Under the pieces are notes generated by a model that was not told the origin of the DNA, made no database searches, and saw only the letters and a program-made list of their open reading frames with translations. DNA of 21,163 nt from a virus, in IMG/VR virus record IMGVR_UViG_3300025860_000110, positions 1 through 21,163 of that record; one strand, 5' to 3'. Both the position numbers and the translations under genes were made by a program. Positions 1-6,727 of the stretch are shown one piece after another (position 1 is the first letter of the stretch; every line of letters begins with the position of its first letter).

Positions 1-34
1 GCGAGGTCGTTGCAGTTTTATTATCATCAGGCAT
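1..34 (-). CDS. Start of a leftward gene, cut by the window edge
   Basis: An ATG on the minus strand at 34-32 opens a frame that stays open to the window edge and begins MPDDNKTATTS. It lies 37 bases downstream of the stop of the preceding leftward gene, so it would be the next gene of the DNA polymerase block. The upstream bases are A/T rich with no Shine-Dalgarno site, as for other leftward genes here. A second ATG at 27-25 is out of this frame. Only 11 codons are visible, so no function can be given and the gene itself is tentative. Confidence 0.35.
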   Translation of the reverse strand, partial: MPDDNKTATTS

Positions 35-71
35 ATATTATCTTTCGTTAGTTGTTAAAATCTAGGGCTAT

Positions 72-395
72 CTACTCGCCATTATCCATCTCTACGTTCT
101 GCTTAGGCTCCCAGCCTAGCGGTTTGCCCGTCTTTTGGGATACGCTGCTCATTGCAGACATCGTAGCCAGCGCGGCGGTCGGAGAAAGTTTAACAGTTGT
201 CTGCACTTTATCTTCTCCAGAACCCCTCAGCCAAGTCAGCACCCATTCGCCGCTTTCAAGGAGAAACGCGCAACATTCTCTGTTGCCGTTGTCGTCCCAC
301 TTCCTTGCGGAGCTTTCTAAAACTTCGGGAGCAGAACCAGCCAATTCGGACAAATCCGAGGTTGCTACATTTTTGTTATTTTTCCGTGATTTCAT
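72..395 (-). CDS. Hypothetical protein, 107 aa, downstream of DNA polymerase
   Basis: The frame begins MKSRKNNKNVATSD at the ATG at 395-393, ten bases after the polymerase stop. The frame can be extended to a TTG at 431, which would overlap the polymerase by 26 bases; I prefer the ATG. The N-terminus is basic (KSRKNNK). The middle, about residues 32-55, has WDDNGNRECCAFLLESGEW and looks like beta strands of a small globular protein; the tail is Ala/Ser/Met-rich and then acidic. I do not recognise a family. Its position as last gene of the replication block suggests co-expression with the polymerase, but nothing shows a role in replication. Confidence 0.6.
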   Translation of the reverse strand: MKSRKNNKNVATSDLSELAGSAPEVLESSARKWDDNGNRECCAFLLESGEWVLTWLRGSGEDKVQTTVKLSPTAALATMSAMSSVSQKTGKPLGWEPKQNVEMDNGE

Positions 396-405
396 TACAT
401 TTTTG

Positions 406-2280
406 TTAACACCATGTTGGCCCAAGGTCAATGTCAGCCACTACTGGAACTTTTAGTTGTATCGCGTTTTCCATGATTTCTTTTAGTAAAAAGCTGTCTT
501 TTTCTGAATCAACCATAGCGTTAATCTCATCGTGAACTGGGAGACGCATGTCAAATCCAGCCTCATAAGCATCTACCATAGCTTTTTTTGCTTGGTCGGC
601 TGCGCTGCCCTGAATAAGTCTATTTAGAGCTTTGCTGGTATAGGCTCTTTGTAGCGGTTTGTTTGGGTATTTTCCTTTAGCTGGTCCGTATCCTTTTACT
701 GCTGGGTCTTCAAAGCTTGGTGTCCAGAAGTCAAAACGAGCTTTTCGGCCGAGTATAGTTTTGATGTAGCCACGAGTGCTTGCGACATTCATTGCATTGT
801 CAAACAGCACTTTTAAGAAAGGAGCTTCGCTGTTGAACTTGAGCATTGTTTCTTTGCACACTTCCTCAGACACACCTAAAGTGGACGCCATTTTTTTCAT
901 ACCCATTCCGTAACTGATACCTAAGCATAGCATTTTACATGTGTCGTAAGGCAAGCCTGTTGTTTTCTCAAAGAATGTGTACAGTTTTTCACCTTTTTTA
1001 AATGCTTCTAGGGCGTCAGTTGCTTTTGGAAGTGGTTTACCGAATTCGCCTATAAGAGCGTAATGAACTTGTAGTCTGGGCTCTTGTGAACTGTAATCTG
1101 CTTTGCACCAGAGTTTGTCAGTTTCGGCAATATATAGCGACCTGATTGCTTTTCCAATATCACTTCGCTTAGGGACTTGTTGCATGTTTGGGTTGGCTGA
1201 AGATAGCCGCCCTGAACGAGTCCCACCAGAGTCCGATGCAACTTGTTTGAAGTCTGCGTGTATTCTTCCTTTATAACTTTGGTTGAGAATGATATCTTCA
1301 ACAAAGACTTTTCTGAGTCTGTTAATGCTTCGTGCTTCATGAATTAGTTTTACTTCGGGGTGTTCACAATTTGTTAAGAAGTCTTTAGATACGGAAGGAT
1401 TTCCTTTTTCTGTTTTTGGTACAATAAGCCCTAGTCCTTCTACATGTTTTGCTAACTGGGCGGGCGACCATATATCTAACTTTGAGAAGTGTTTCTTTAA
1501 GCTGTCTTCTTTTGCTTTTAGCTGGTCGTTTAGTTTTTCTGCTTGATCGAGATTTACGGGTACACCTTTTAGAGTCATGTGCATTAGAACAGGTGTGAGC
1601 TTACACTCCAGCTCCCATACATTCCACAAACCTTGCTCAATTAGTACTGGCTTCTGGTGTTGATACACGTCCCAAGTGTTTCGTGCATCCATCTCAGCAT
1701 ATTCACCTACGAAGCGGGCTGGTAGTTTCCACATACCGCCTTTGGGGTCTACTCCGTAAGCTTCTGCAGCTTTGTTTAGGTTTTCTTCAAACTTAGTGCG
1801 TTTGAGGTATTTCTTAGACAAGTTATTTAGGCTGTAAGAAAACTGTTCTTCGTCGATCAAAGCTTCTGCAATCTGCACGTCTCTTACTGGGCAAGTAATT
1901 TTTATACCCATGACAGAAAGCCAGCCCAAATCATAGGCTGCGTTAGCAAAAAGTATTTCTTTGCTTTTTGAAATTACATTTTGAACGTAATTGCAAATTA
2001 GATTCTTGTCTAGGTTGTCGCCGCCTTGGTGGTCTATCGGCAAATAAACTTCTTGATGTTCGTCTGCTATTGCAAATCCAACCACTTTGCCTTGTCCTCG
2101 TTTATACGATGGTCCGTACTTTTTTAAGTCAGGGTCATAAGTTTCTAGGTCGATTGCAATTACATCGCCAAAGCTTGGTAACTGAGCTGGTGGCCGCCAA
2201 CTACATTTTGGTTGCATTACAGGGGGAAGATCGTGAGCTGGTTTTTCACTGCGAGGTATATCAAAGAGATCTTGTTGCAT
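406..2280 (-). CDS. Family A DNA polymerase with 3'-5' exonuclease domain
   Basis: Replicative phage DNA polymerase of the Pol I/T7 gp5 family, 624 aa. The N-terminal proofreading exonuclease is complete: Exo I IDLET (D44, E46), Exo II NAAYD (N113, D117) and Exo III YAEMD (Y194, D198). The polymerase part has TRSGRLSSANPNMQQVP (354-370), motif A DYSSQEPR (D395, E400), motif B with K449 and SYG (456-458), and motif C VHDE (582-585). There is no 5'-3' exonuclease domain. At the site equivalent to E. coli Pol I Phe762 there is Leu453, and the position of Arg754 reads Tyr445. ATG 2280 overlaps the end of the muramidase gene by 20 bases, so translation is probably coupled. No helicase, primase or SSB is seen in the window. 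Confidence 0.97.
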   Translation of the reverse strand: MQQDLFDIPRSEKPAHDLPPVMQPKCSWRPPAQLPSFGDVIAIDLETYDPDLKKYGPSYKRGQGKVVGFAIADEHQEVYLPIDHQGGDNLDKNLICNYVQNVISKSKEILFANAAYDLGWLSVMGIKITCPVRDVQIAEALIDEEQFSYSLNNLSKKYLKRTKFEENLNKAAEAYGVDPKGGMWKLPARFVGEYAEMDARNTWDVYQHQKPVLIEQGLWNVWELECKLTPVLMHMTLKGVPVNLDQAEKLNDQLKAKEDSLKKHFSKLDIWSPAQLAKHVEGLGLIVPKTEKGNPSVSKDFLTNCEHPEVKLIHEARSINRLRKVFVEDIILNQSYKGRIHADFKQVASDSGGTRSGRLSSANPNMQQVPKRSDIGKAIRSLYIAETDKLWCKADYSSQEPRLQVHYALIGEFGKPLPKATDALEAFKKGEKLYTFFEKTTGLPYDTCKMLCLGISYGMGMKKMASTLGVSEEVCKETMLKFNSEAPFLKVLFDNAMNVASTRGYIKTILGRKARFDFWTPSFEDPAVKGYGPAKGKYPNKPLQRAYTSKALNRLIQGSAADQAKKAMVDAYEAGFDMRLPVHDEINAMVDSEKDSFLLKEIMENAIQLKVPVVADIDLGPTWC

Positions 2281-2641
2281 TATCGTATAGTTGGTTTTTA
2301 ACTTTGTTCCAGTGTCTTATTGTTGTTGGTTTTTTCCACCCGTTTGGTCCACCGTTGTGTATTCTTACAATGTCTTCAATTGTGGGTTCTCTACCTAACC
2401 GTTTGTGAGTCGCATAATGATCTGTGTATATCATAAACATCTCAATTGATTTATCCCTACAAAACGCATCTTCGTGTATGTACTCTTTACGTCCTAGTAT
2501 GCGGTTAACGTCGTCTACATAGGTTTTGTGTATTTGTAGACAGCCGTAAGCTTTCCCTTTATCTCCAACAGCCAAGTCGTTGTTATTACTTTCGACTTGG
2601 ATTAGAGCGATAATCAGGGACATTATGGTCATTGTTTGCAT
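2261..2641 (-). CDS. SLT-type lysozyme-like muramidase (lytic transglycosylase fold)
   Basis: A 126-aa protein with the signature of phage lysozyme-like/SLT domain proteins. It has a helix ALIQVESN with the candidate catalytic Glu17, then GKAYGCLQI (residues 29-37), a DVNR segment (44-47), and a C-terminal RIHNGGPNGWKK block followed by HWNKVK. It should cleave peptidoglycan, for lysis or for entry. The hydrophobic start is the enzyme helix rather than a clear signal peptide, so export would need a holin or another route, none of which is visible. The ATG at 2641 overlaps the upstream gene by 13 bases; an ATG at 2632, which forms an ATGA stop-start overlap, is an equally good start. It is placed directly before the polymerase. 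Confidence 0.82.
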   Translation of the reverse strand: MQTMTIMSLIIALIQVESNNNDLAVGDKGKAYGCLQIHKTYVDDVNRILGRKEYIHEDAFCRDKSIEMFMIYTDHYATHKRLGREPTIEDIVRIHNGGPNGWKKPTTIRHWNKVKNQLYDNATRSL

Positions 2642-2895
2642 TTTTCGTTAATTACTCTGTTAACTGCGAGCCAAGGTTTTTGTCGCATTTCTAGGTTAAT
2701 TTCGGATTCACTTTTGACACGAAGAAGTCCATTATCAAAGCCCCATTTTACTGCTTTTCTGTATTCACTGTAAGTGTCTTGCTTTAAGAGTCGCTCTATT
2801 CCTCTTTGAACGATGTCTAGTGTTTCAACAAAAGAGTTGGTCTCTCCTGATGCTGTTAGTTCTGGTGTTGGGTTGACGTATGTTGGTGTTTCCAT
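2629..2895 (-). CDS. Hypothetical protein, 88 aa, first gene of polymerase block
   Basis: The frame begins METPTYVNPTPELT and has a disordered Thr/Pro/Ser N-terminus, then a helical region of about residues 22-60 (VETLDIVQRGIERLLKQ) and a conserved-looking tail RQKPWLAVNRVINEKCKQ. I do not recognise it. It is the first gene after a 229-base gap with hairpins and it is preceded by an ACCAATAAAAACAAAT leader with no Shine-Dalgarno site. Its stop overlaps the muramidase start, so the two are probably translated in a coupled way. A small DNA-binding or regulatory protein is possible but not shown. Confidence 0.7.
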   Translation of the reverse strand: METPTYVNPTPELTASGETNSFVETLDIVQRGIERLLKQDTYSEYRKAVKWGFDNGLLRVKSESEINLEMRQKPWLAVNRVINEKCKQ

Positions 2896-3124
2896 ATATT
2901 TGTTTTTATTGGTTGTTAGTAAATTGGCTGATTAGCTACTTCCATAACTAATCAGTTATCTAGGATGGACGGTTGCTGCATACTCCATTGGGTGATTCAA
3001 GTGTCGCCTAGTCTGTGCAGTTTTTCAGCTGATGCACAGAGTTTCAGGTTTTGAGTGGGGTCTGCTTGTCGTTGTCAAACTCGACCTAAGTCTCGATGAC
3101 GTTTTAAGCTCTCCGCTTTCAAAG
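2896..3124 (-). promoter_or_regulatory. Non-coding gap with two hairpins upstream of polymerase block
   Basis: 229 bases with no convincing gene, between the nuclease stop and the next leftward ATG. It holds an 8-bp stem CTGATTAG/CTAATCAG (2928-2935 with 2949-2956) and a separate 8-bp stem TCTGTGCA/TGCACAGA (3012-3019 with 3033-3040, 13-base loop). The bases just before the ATG follow the CCAATAAA leader pattern of other leftward units. It probably ends the nuclease transcript or holds the promoter and leader of the next unit. No clear -35/-10 pair was found and neither hairpin has a U tract. Confidence 0.45.
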
Positions 3125-3526
3125 TTATACGTTGATGTAGTTGATAAAATCAACAAATCCATTTTTGTCTAAAGTAAATGTTATTTCGTTATCACAAACA
3201 ACGCCTTCTTCTGTGATAGAATTCGTGTCAAACTTGAGCATTACAAATCTCTTGGTCTTCGGATAGGCTGCGAGTGTGATGCAGATGTTGTTTGATTTTT
3301 TAAGAACAGTGTTTGCTTTAATTTGGAAGGCAGCTTGTTCTGGGCGTATTTTCCTAGTTTCAAACTTACTCTCGATAAAAAGAACTTTGTCTTGAAGTAT
3401 AACCAGAATATCTGGAACACCATTAGATGTAGTATTTTCGATGCGTTGTACAAGCACTTTGTTACTAAAGACATCAGAAAACATCCTCCTTATCCATTGA
3501 TTGAATTTCTGTTCCGTCTGCATCAT
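3125..3526 (-). CDS. PD-(D/E)XK nuclease, VRR-NUC or Holliday-junction resolvase-like
   Basis: A 133-aa protein from the ATG at 3526 (MMQTEQKFNQWIRR). It shows the PD-(D/E)XK core: NGVPDILV with D39, then LFIESKF with E52 and K54, followed by RPEQAAFQIKA, the helix with Gln residues seen in VRR-NUC and phage resolvase-type enzymes. Such nucleases cut branched or structured DNA in phage recombination and packaging, as T7 endonuclease I does. The open frame extends upstream to 3790, but that part lies inside the JAMM gene and looks like a shadow. The chosen start overlaps the JAMM gene by 53 bases. An ATG at 3484, abutting a strong AAGGAGG, is in frame but would remove conserved N-terminal residues. 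It is last in the Ubl-conjugation operon. Confidence 0.75.
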   Translation of the reverse strand: MMQTEQKFNQWIRRMFSDVFSNKVLVQRIENTTSNGVPDILVILQDKVLFIESKFETRKIRPEQAAFQIKANTVLKKSNNICITLAAYPKTKRFVMLKFDTNSITEEGVVCDNEITFTLDKNGFVDFINYINV

Positions 3527-4634
3527 ATCCACAATATTTGTATTGCTGGAGCAGAAATTTAAGGTCTTCGATGGTGCTGTCAAGTCCATTTGATGAAGAG
3601 AATTCTCGTAAAAACTCTTTAGTGAGTTCCATAGCTTTTTTACCTTTTTTTGTTTTAAGGAATTTTTTGTGCTCATACATGTCGAAAAGGTCTTTTGCGA
3701 GTTCTTCTGGTTCTTTTGTTGAATTATATAGTTGGTAGCTGCTTGTATGATCGTTGATGTGATCATAATAGTTATTAAGCATTGTTTCATATTCGTGATC
3801 TTCGAAAACTAAGTTGATAAGTTCTTCTGCTTCATCTAAATCCAAAACTTCTTCTTTTTTTTTAAACGACATATCTTCTTCGTCATTCAAATAAGAGTAT
3901 GGTTTGTTATATGAAAAACCTAATTGACCCTGATATCTTTGCGAGTTTAGCAGGGTTTGTTGTTTTTCTACATTGTCCATTTGGAAGATTGTGTTTTTAT
4001 AGTCTTCTGGTAAAGTGACAATGTCTTTTTTGTGAAGGTATGTTCGAATATCTAGCTTAACATCGTTTGGAATGTTTGCTGTCTTTTTGAACGGATCTTC
4101 TGCCATTTCAATGTAGGTTTCGGCTGGAATTTCTGCATGACAGCCACCGATAGTGATACGACAGTGTAGATCGAAATCGTTAGCTTTGTTCATGTTGCCA
4201 ACTGTGAAGTGAATGCCTTCTCGGTTTACTTCGTCAGCTTCGTCAGTCCCTGATTGAAACGCAGATGTACTACAGTGATGATGAACAGTGCCGAACATGG
4301 TGTCTGGGTAGTTTTTACGCTGTAATTGATACTCTGGGTTATCTGGGTTTGATCGGACGGTCATACCGCTCGTTGTTTGCGGTGGAATCCACCAAGACCA
4401 AGGATTGTTGGATTTTTCGTCATAAAACAAATAAACAAGTGTTTCTGACTTAAACTTTTCGTATGACTGCTTCATAAAGCTTAAGATTTCTTTCCACACT
4501 CTACGTGGAATCTTTTTGCCCTTGAATACAGGGATTAACTCATCAGACGAACGTGCTTCTAGCTCTTGGTATGTAGTAAAAAGATGGTTGTCTATTTCGT
4601 TATACAACTTATTGCCGTGAATTATAGTGCTCAT
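3474..4634 (-). CDS. JAMM (JAB/MPN) metallopeptidase with long C-terminal extension
   Basis: 386 aa. A full JAMM zinc motif is present: H118-x-H120-x7-S128-x2-D131 in GTVHHHCSTSAFQSGTD, with Glu64 (KSETLVYLFY) as the likely upstream catalytic glutamate. Proteins of this family are isopeptidases that remove or mature ubiquitin-like modifiers. The JAMM domain covers about residues 30-180. The remaining 200 residues are acidic and helical (for example EEVLDLDEAEELINLVFEDHE, shown here in part as 261-281), with a Lys-rich patch at 323-334, and match no domain I know. The gene joins the E1 gene by an ATGA stop-start overlap. The neighbours (E1, E2-like, Ubl) argue for a deconjugation or processing role rather than the tail-assembly JAB of lambda K type, since no tail genes are near and no NlpC/P60 domain is present. 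Confidence 0.85.
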   Translation of the reverse strand: MSTIIHGNKLYNEIDNHLFTTYQELEARSSDELIPVFKGKKIPRRVWKEILSFMKQSYEKFKSETLVYLFYDEKSNNPWSWWIPPQTTSGMTVRSNPDNPEYQLQRKNYPDTMFGTVHHHCSTSAFQSGTDEADEVNREGIHFTVGNMNKANDFDLHCRITIGGCHAEIPAETYIEMAEDPFKKTANIPNDVKLDIRTYLHKKDIVTLPEDYKNTIFQMDNVEKQQTLLNSQRYQGQLGFSYNKPYSYLNDEEDMSFKKKEEVLDLDEAEELINLVFEDHEYETMLNNYYDHINDHTSSYQLYNSTKEPEELAKDLFDMYEHKKFLKTKKGKKAMELTKEFLREFSSSNGLDSTIEDLKFLLQQYKYCGYDADGTEIQSMDKEDVF

Positions 4635-5347
4635 ACTGCTTTTTTCTCCATTTTGGTTAGGTCATCAATTGTAATTGTTTGCATACGGGAAAACGTGCTT
4701 TGAAACTCAATGGGCATGTATCGAAGCATTTCCATGTCTACAGGTATGCCGTGCCAAGACCAAAGCAGGTAATTTGCAAAGCTTGCAGCTACTTGGTTTG
4801 CAATAGCAAGCTGAGGATCTGATTCAAGCGCATCACCTTGACAGCTGATTGGGCTGCCTGATTTGTCTATTGCAATCTCAGGATAACGAGCAATTGGGTC
4901 AATCATTGGGTATGCGTGCTCTAGCTCGGGTGAGTAATAGAACGCCTGACTGGTGTGATATTCGTTAGCACACACAACAACGGGTTTGTTGTACAGCTTA
5001 GCTGCTTCAAGGACTGCTTTTCTGGCTGGGTGGTTGTCTACTGCGCAGATGTAAACGTCAGCATTGGCGAACACAAGCTTGTATTCTGTGTTAAGCATGT
5101 CTTCGCTGAAGTATTCTCGGATAGCGAGACCTTCGTCTTTGCGAAAGTTATACTGTTTGAGAAGAGCCACTGCTTTGTATTGGCCGACAGCGTTATTGCG
5201 GAACAGCTGTCGATCCAAGTTGTGCGTTTCTAGTATGTCTCCATCAACGATTGTTGCTGTGAGATTGAAGCTGTTTTTAAGAGCAGGTAGCATGTAACTG
5301 GTTACGCCGCCTGCGCCAATGATTACTGCATTTAGTGTTGGTTTCAT
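4631..5347 (-). CDS. ThiF/E1-like adenylating enzyme
   Basis: 238 aa from the ATG at 5347. It has the Rossmann ATP-binding loop GAGGVTS (11-17), the VDGD segment with D35 and D37, the NLDRQ block (43-47) that binds nucleotide, and the AVDNHPARK motif (D104). SPISCQGDAL provides C169 as candidate catalytic cysteine, followed by PQLAIANQVAA, as in ThiF-like enzymes of bacterial ubiquitin-like pathways. Such an enzyme would adenylate the C-terminus of a ubiquitin-like protein. The start is set by an ATGA overlap with the 109-aa gene; longer in-frame starts to 5446 would read through that gene. Its partners are JAMM downstream, E2-like upstream and Ubl in the next unit. A metabolic ThiF/MoeB role is unlikely, as no thiamine or molybdopterin genes are near. 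Confidence 0.9.
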   Translation of the reverse strand: MKPTLNAVIIGAGGVTSYMLPALKNSFNLTATIVDGDILETHNLDRQLFRNNAVGQYKAVALLKQYNFRKDEGLAIREYFSEDMLNTEYKLVFANADVYICAVDNHPARKAVLEAAKLYNKPVVVCANEYHTSQAFYYSPELEHAYPMIDPIARYPEIAIDKSGSPISCQGDALESDPQLAIANQVAASFANYLLWSWHGIPVDMEMLRYMPIEFQSTFSRMQTITIDDLTKMEKKAV

Positions 5348-5673
5348 AGTCTTCTTAGTTTGTGGTACAGAGATTGTCCGAGTTTTTCTTTTGGTTTGTG
5401 GTATGACTTTATATATCGAAGGATTGCACCTCGTTTGCGGCCACAATCTTCGTATTCTTTTGCTAGTATGCGAAAAAGCACACGAACTTCATCTACACTT
5501 AGTCCATGTTCGATGGCCTGTGTGTCGTCTTCGTATGTTTTTTGTCTTTGATTGGATGCGCTTATGTTGTTTTCTTCACTCATTGATGTATTACCAAGAG
5601 GTGGAGTTCTGTGGTAGGTGGGCGCAACTACATGCAATCGACTTAGTGCTTCGGTTATTGTTGATTCAGCCAT
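5344..5673 (-). CDS. Hypothetical protein, 109 aa, between E2-like and E1 genes
   Basis: The frame starts MAESTITEALSRL, overlaps the end of the E2-like gene by 19 bases, and is joined to the E1 gene by ATGA. The first half is polar and probably disordered (20-55); the second half is a basic helical region (LSVDEVRVLFRILAKEYEDC, then KRGAILRYIKSYHKPKEK). There is no Cys-His cluster for a RING or treble-clef E3. Its conserved placement inside the operon suggests an accessory factor of the conjugation module, such as an adaptor, but I recognise no family. Confidence 0.75.
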   Translation of the reverse strand: MAESTITEALSRLHVVAPTYHRTPPLGNTSMSEENNISASNQRQKTYEDDTQAIEHGLSVDEVRVLFRILAKEYEDCGRKRGAILRYIKSYHKPKEKLGQSLYHKLRRL

Positions 5674-6518
5674 GATGTAAACTCCATAATTGATTCGTTG
5701 TTAATTTGTTGAAAGAAACCTTTGTCAGCGTTTGTTACACCATTTTCTAAAGTTCTTACAGAACTACCGTCTCTGTTGAACTTTAAGTAATTTCTTTCGT
5801 TATCTAGTTCTCGAAGATCGTTGTTGCACACGCTAGTGTTTAGGTGCTTGATTTGCTTTTTGATTAAAGCTATCAGGTCTCGGTTGTCTATGTCGTCAAA
5901 CTGCTCTACACTGAATGGGAAATCTTCACCAGCGCAGATGTCGCCTCGAGTGAACACATTTGGAAGATTTGGCGCATACGATTGTTTACTGATTGGATCA
6001 TAAACAAAGGCGTAAGGTACTGTTGATCTTTCTGGGCACCCGTTTTTGCCTTTTCTAAAGCTCAACATAAAGAAAAGCCTTAGACCGCTTACAGACGGAG
6101 TCCAGCGTGGTGGAATGTTTAGTTCTTCTCGAAACACAATATCATGTCTTATTGTGTTAAGAGTTGTTCGGTCCCTATAGATTGTTAGGCCATAAGGTGT
6201 ATCTTCTTCTTCGTTTTCTGGTTTAACTCGACTAAGACCAGCGCCTGTGAAATAGAAGTTTCGTGCCTCTACGAAGCATTGATGAAGTGCGGGCTGTCCT
6301 GATGCTACAATGTTGTTTGCCAAGTACATTTCATACTCGTCAGCTTCGTGATCAAAAAGTCCAAACACATAGGGAAACAAGCTTATGTTGAACATAGGCT
6401 TGGCTTTGATAGCGGATAATGCCGCATCTTGGTTGATTAGTATTGTCTCTACTGTTGTGCGGCGATAGAAGTTGCCGTCGGAACGTAAGACGAATTCTTG
6501 ATTTAGTTCTTGGCTCAT
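5655..6518 (-). CDS. Putative E2-like (PRTRC-B/Prok-E2-type) protein
   Basis: 287 aa from the ATG at 6518; longer starts to 6587 run through a terminator-like hairpin. About residues 110-205 recall the Prok-E2 family that includes PRTRC protein B: NIPPRWTPSVSGLRLFFML, then VPYAFVYDP and a LPNVFTRGDICAGEDF block where C195 is the candidate catalytic cysteine within a 'N-V-x3-G-x-I-C-x-G' pattern. The first 100 residues are beta-rich (ISLFPYVFGLFDHE) and unassigned. It heads the operon with E1 and JAMM, which supports an E2-type transfer role. The assignment is by motif and context, and the fold is not proven. The leader has the CAA-rich sequence ACCAAAAACCAAGAACC and no Shine-Dalgarno site. 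Confidence 0.6.
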   Translation of the reverse strand: MSQELNQEFVLRSDGNFYRRTTVETILINQDAALSAIKAKPMFNISLFPYVFGLFDHEADEYEMYLANNIVASGQPALHQCFVEARNFYFTGAGLSRVKPENEEEDTPYGLTIYRDRTTLNTIRHDIVFREELNIPPRWTPSVSGLRLFFMLSFRKGKNGCPERSTVPYAFVYDPISKQSYAPNLPNVFTRGDICAGEDFPFSVEQFDDIDNRDLIALIKKQIKHLNTSVCNNDLRELDNERNYLKFNRDGSSVRTLENGVTNADKGFFQQINNESIMEFTSWLNQQ

Positions 6519-6727
6519 GGTTCTTGGTTTTTGGTTTGTAAAAGCCTGCCGCCTTGCAAGAAGACGGCAGGCACACACATTAATCACTTACTTTTTGTAT
6601 TACTAACACAAAAGATAAGATCAGTGGATGGTGTATCCTTTTTCTCTTGGGGCTGATCTCCTCCCTCACGCTATTGCGATCTTACTATAAAGTCCAAGCA
6701 GTTTAGTGTCATGCTTAGGACGTTGAG
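6519..6727 (-). promoter_or_regulatory. Gap between Ubl and E2-like genes
   Basis: 209 bases without a gene. Besides the terminator hairpin at 6540-6572 it has a 7-bp inverted repeat AGATCAG/CTGATCT (6618-6624 and 6653-6659) and a GGGAGGAG run at about 6660-6667 on the minus strand that resembles a ribosome binding site but has no start codon after it. A promoter for the E2-like operon is expected here; I could not identify one. Confidence 0.35.
6540..6572 (-). terminator. Rho-independent-type terminator after the Ubl gene
   Basis: On the minus strand an 8-bp GC-rich stem GCCTGCCG/CGGCAGGC (6565-6572 with 6544-6551), whose loop contains the extra pairing CTTGCAAG, is followed at once by TTTT (6543-6540 region). 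It lies only 22 bases before the E2-like start, so it could act as a terminator for the Ubl unit or as an attenuator that separates Ubl dosage from the enzyme operon. Confidence 0.65.

Noticed and set aside
52-456. Rightward frames antisense to leftward genes (for example 52-456, 1968-2408, 5319-5675)
   Set aside because: Each lies opposite a gene with clear motifs or operon overlaps, and none has a recognisable family or a start signal.
3527-3790. N-terminal extension of the nuclease frame
   Set aside because: It reads a second frame of the JAMM gene, is low in complexity, and the conserved nuclease fold begins near 3526.
4631-5347. E1-like gene as a thiamine or molybdopterin biosynthesis enzyme
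   Set aside because: No other gene of these pathways is near, and the JAMM, Ubl and E2-like neighbours explain it better.
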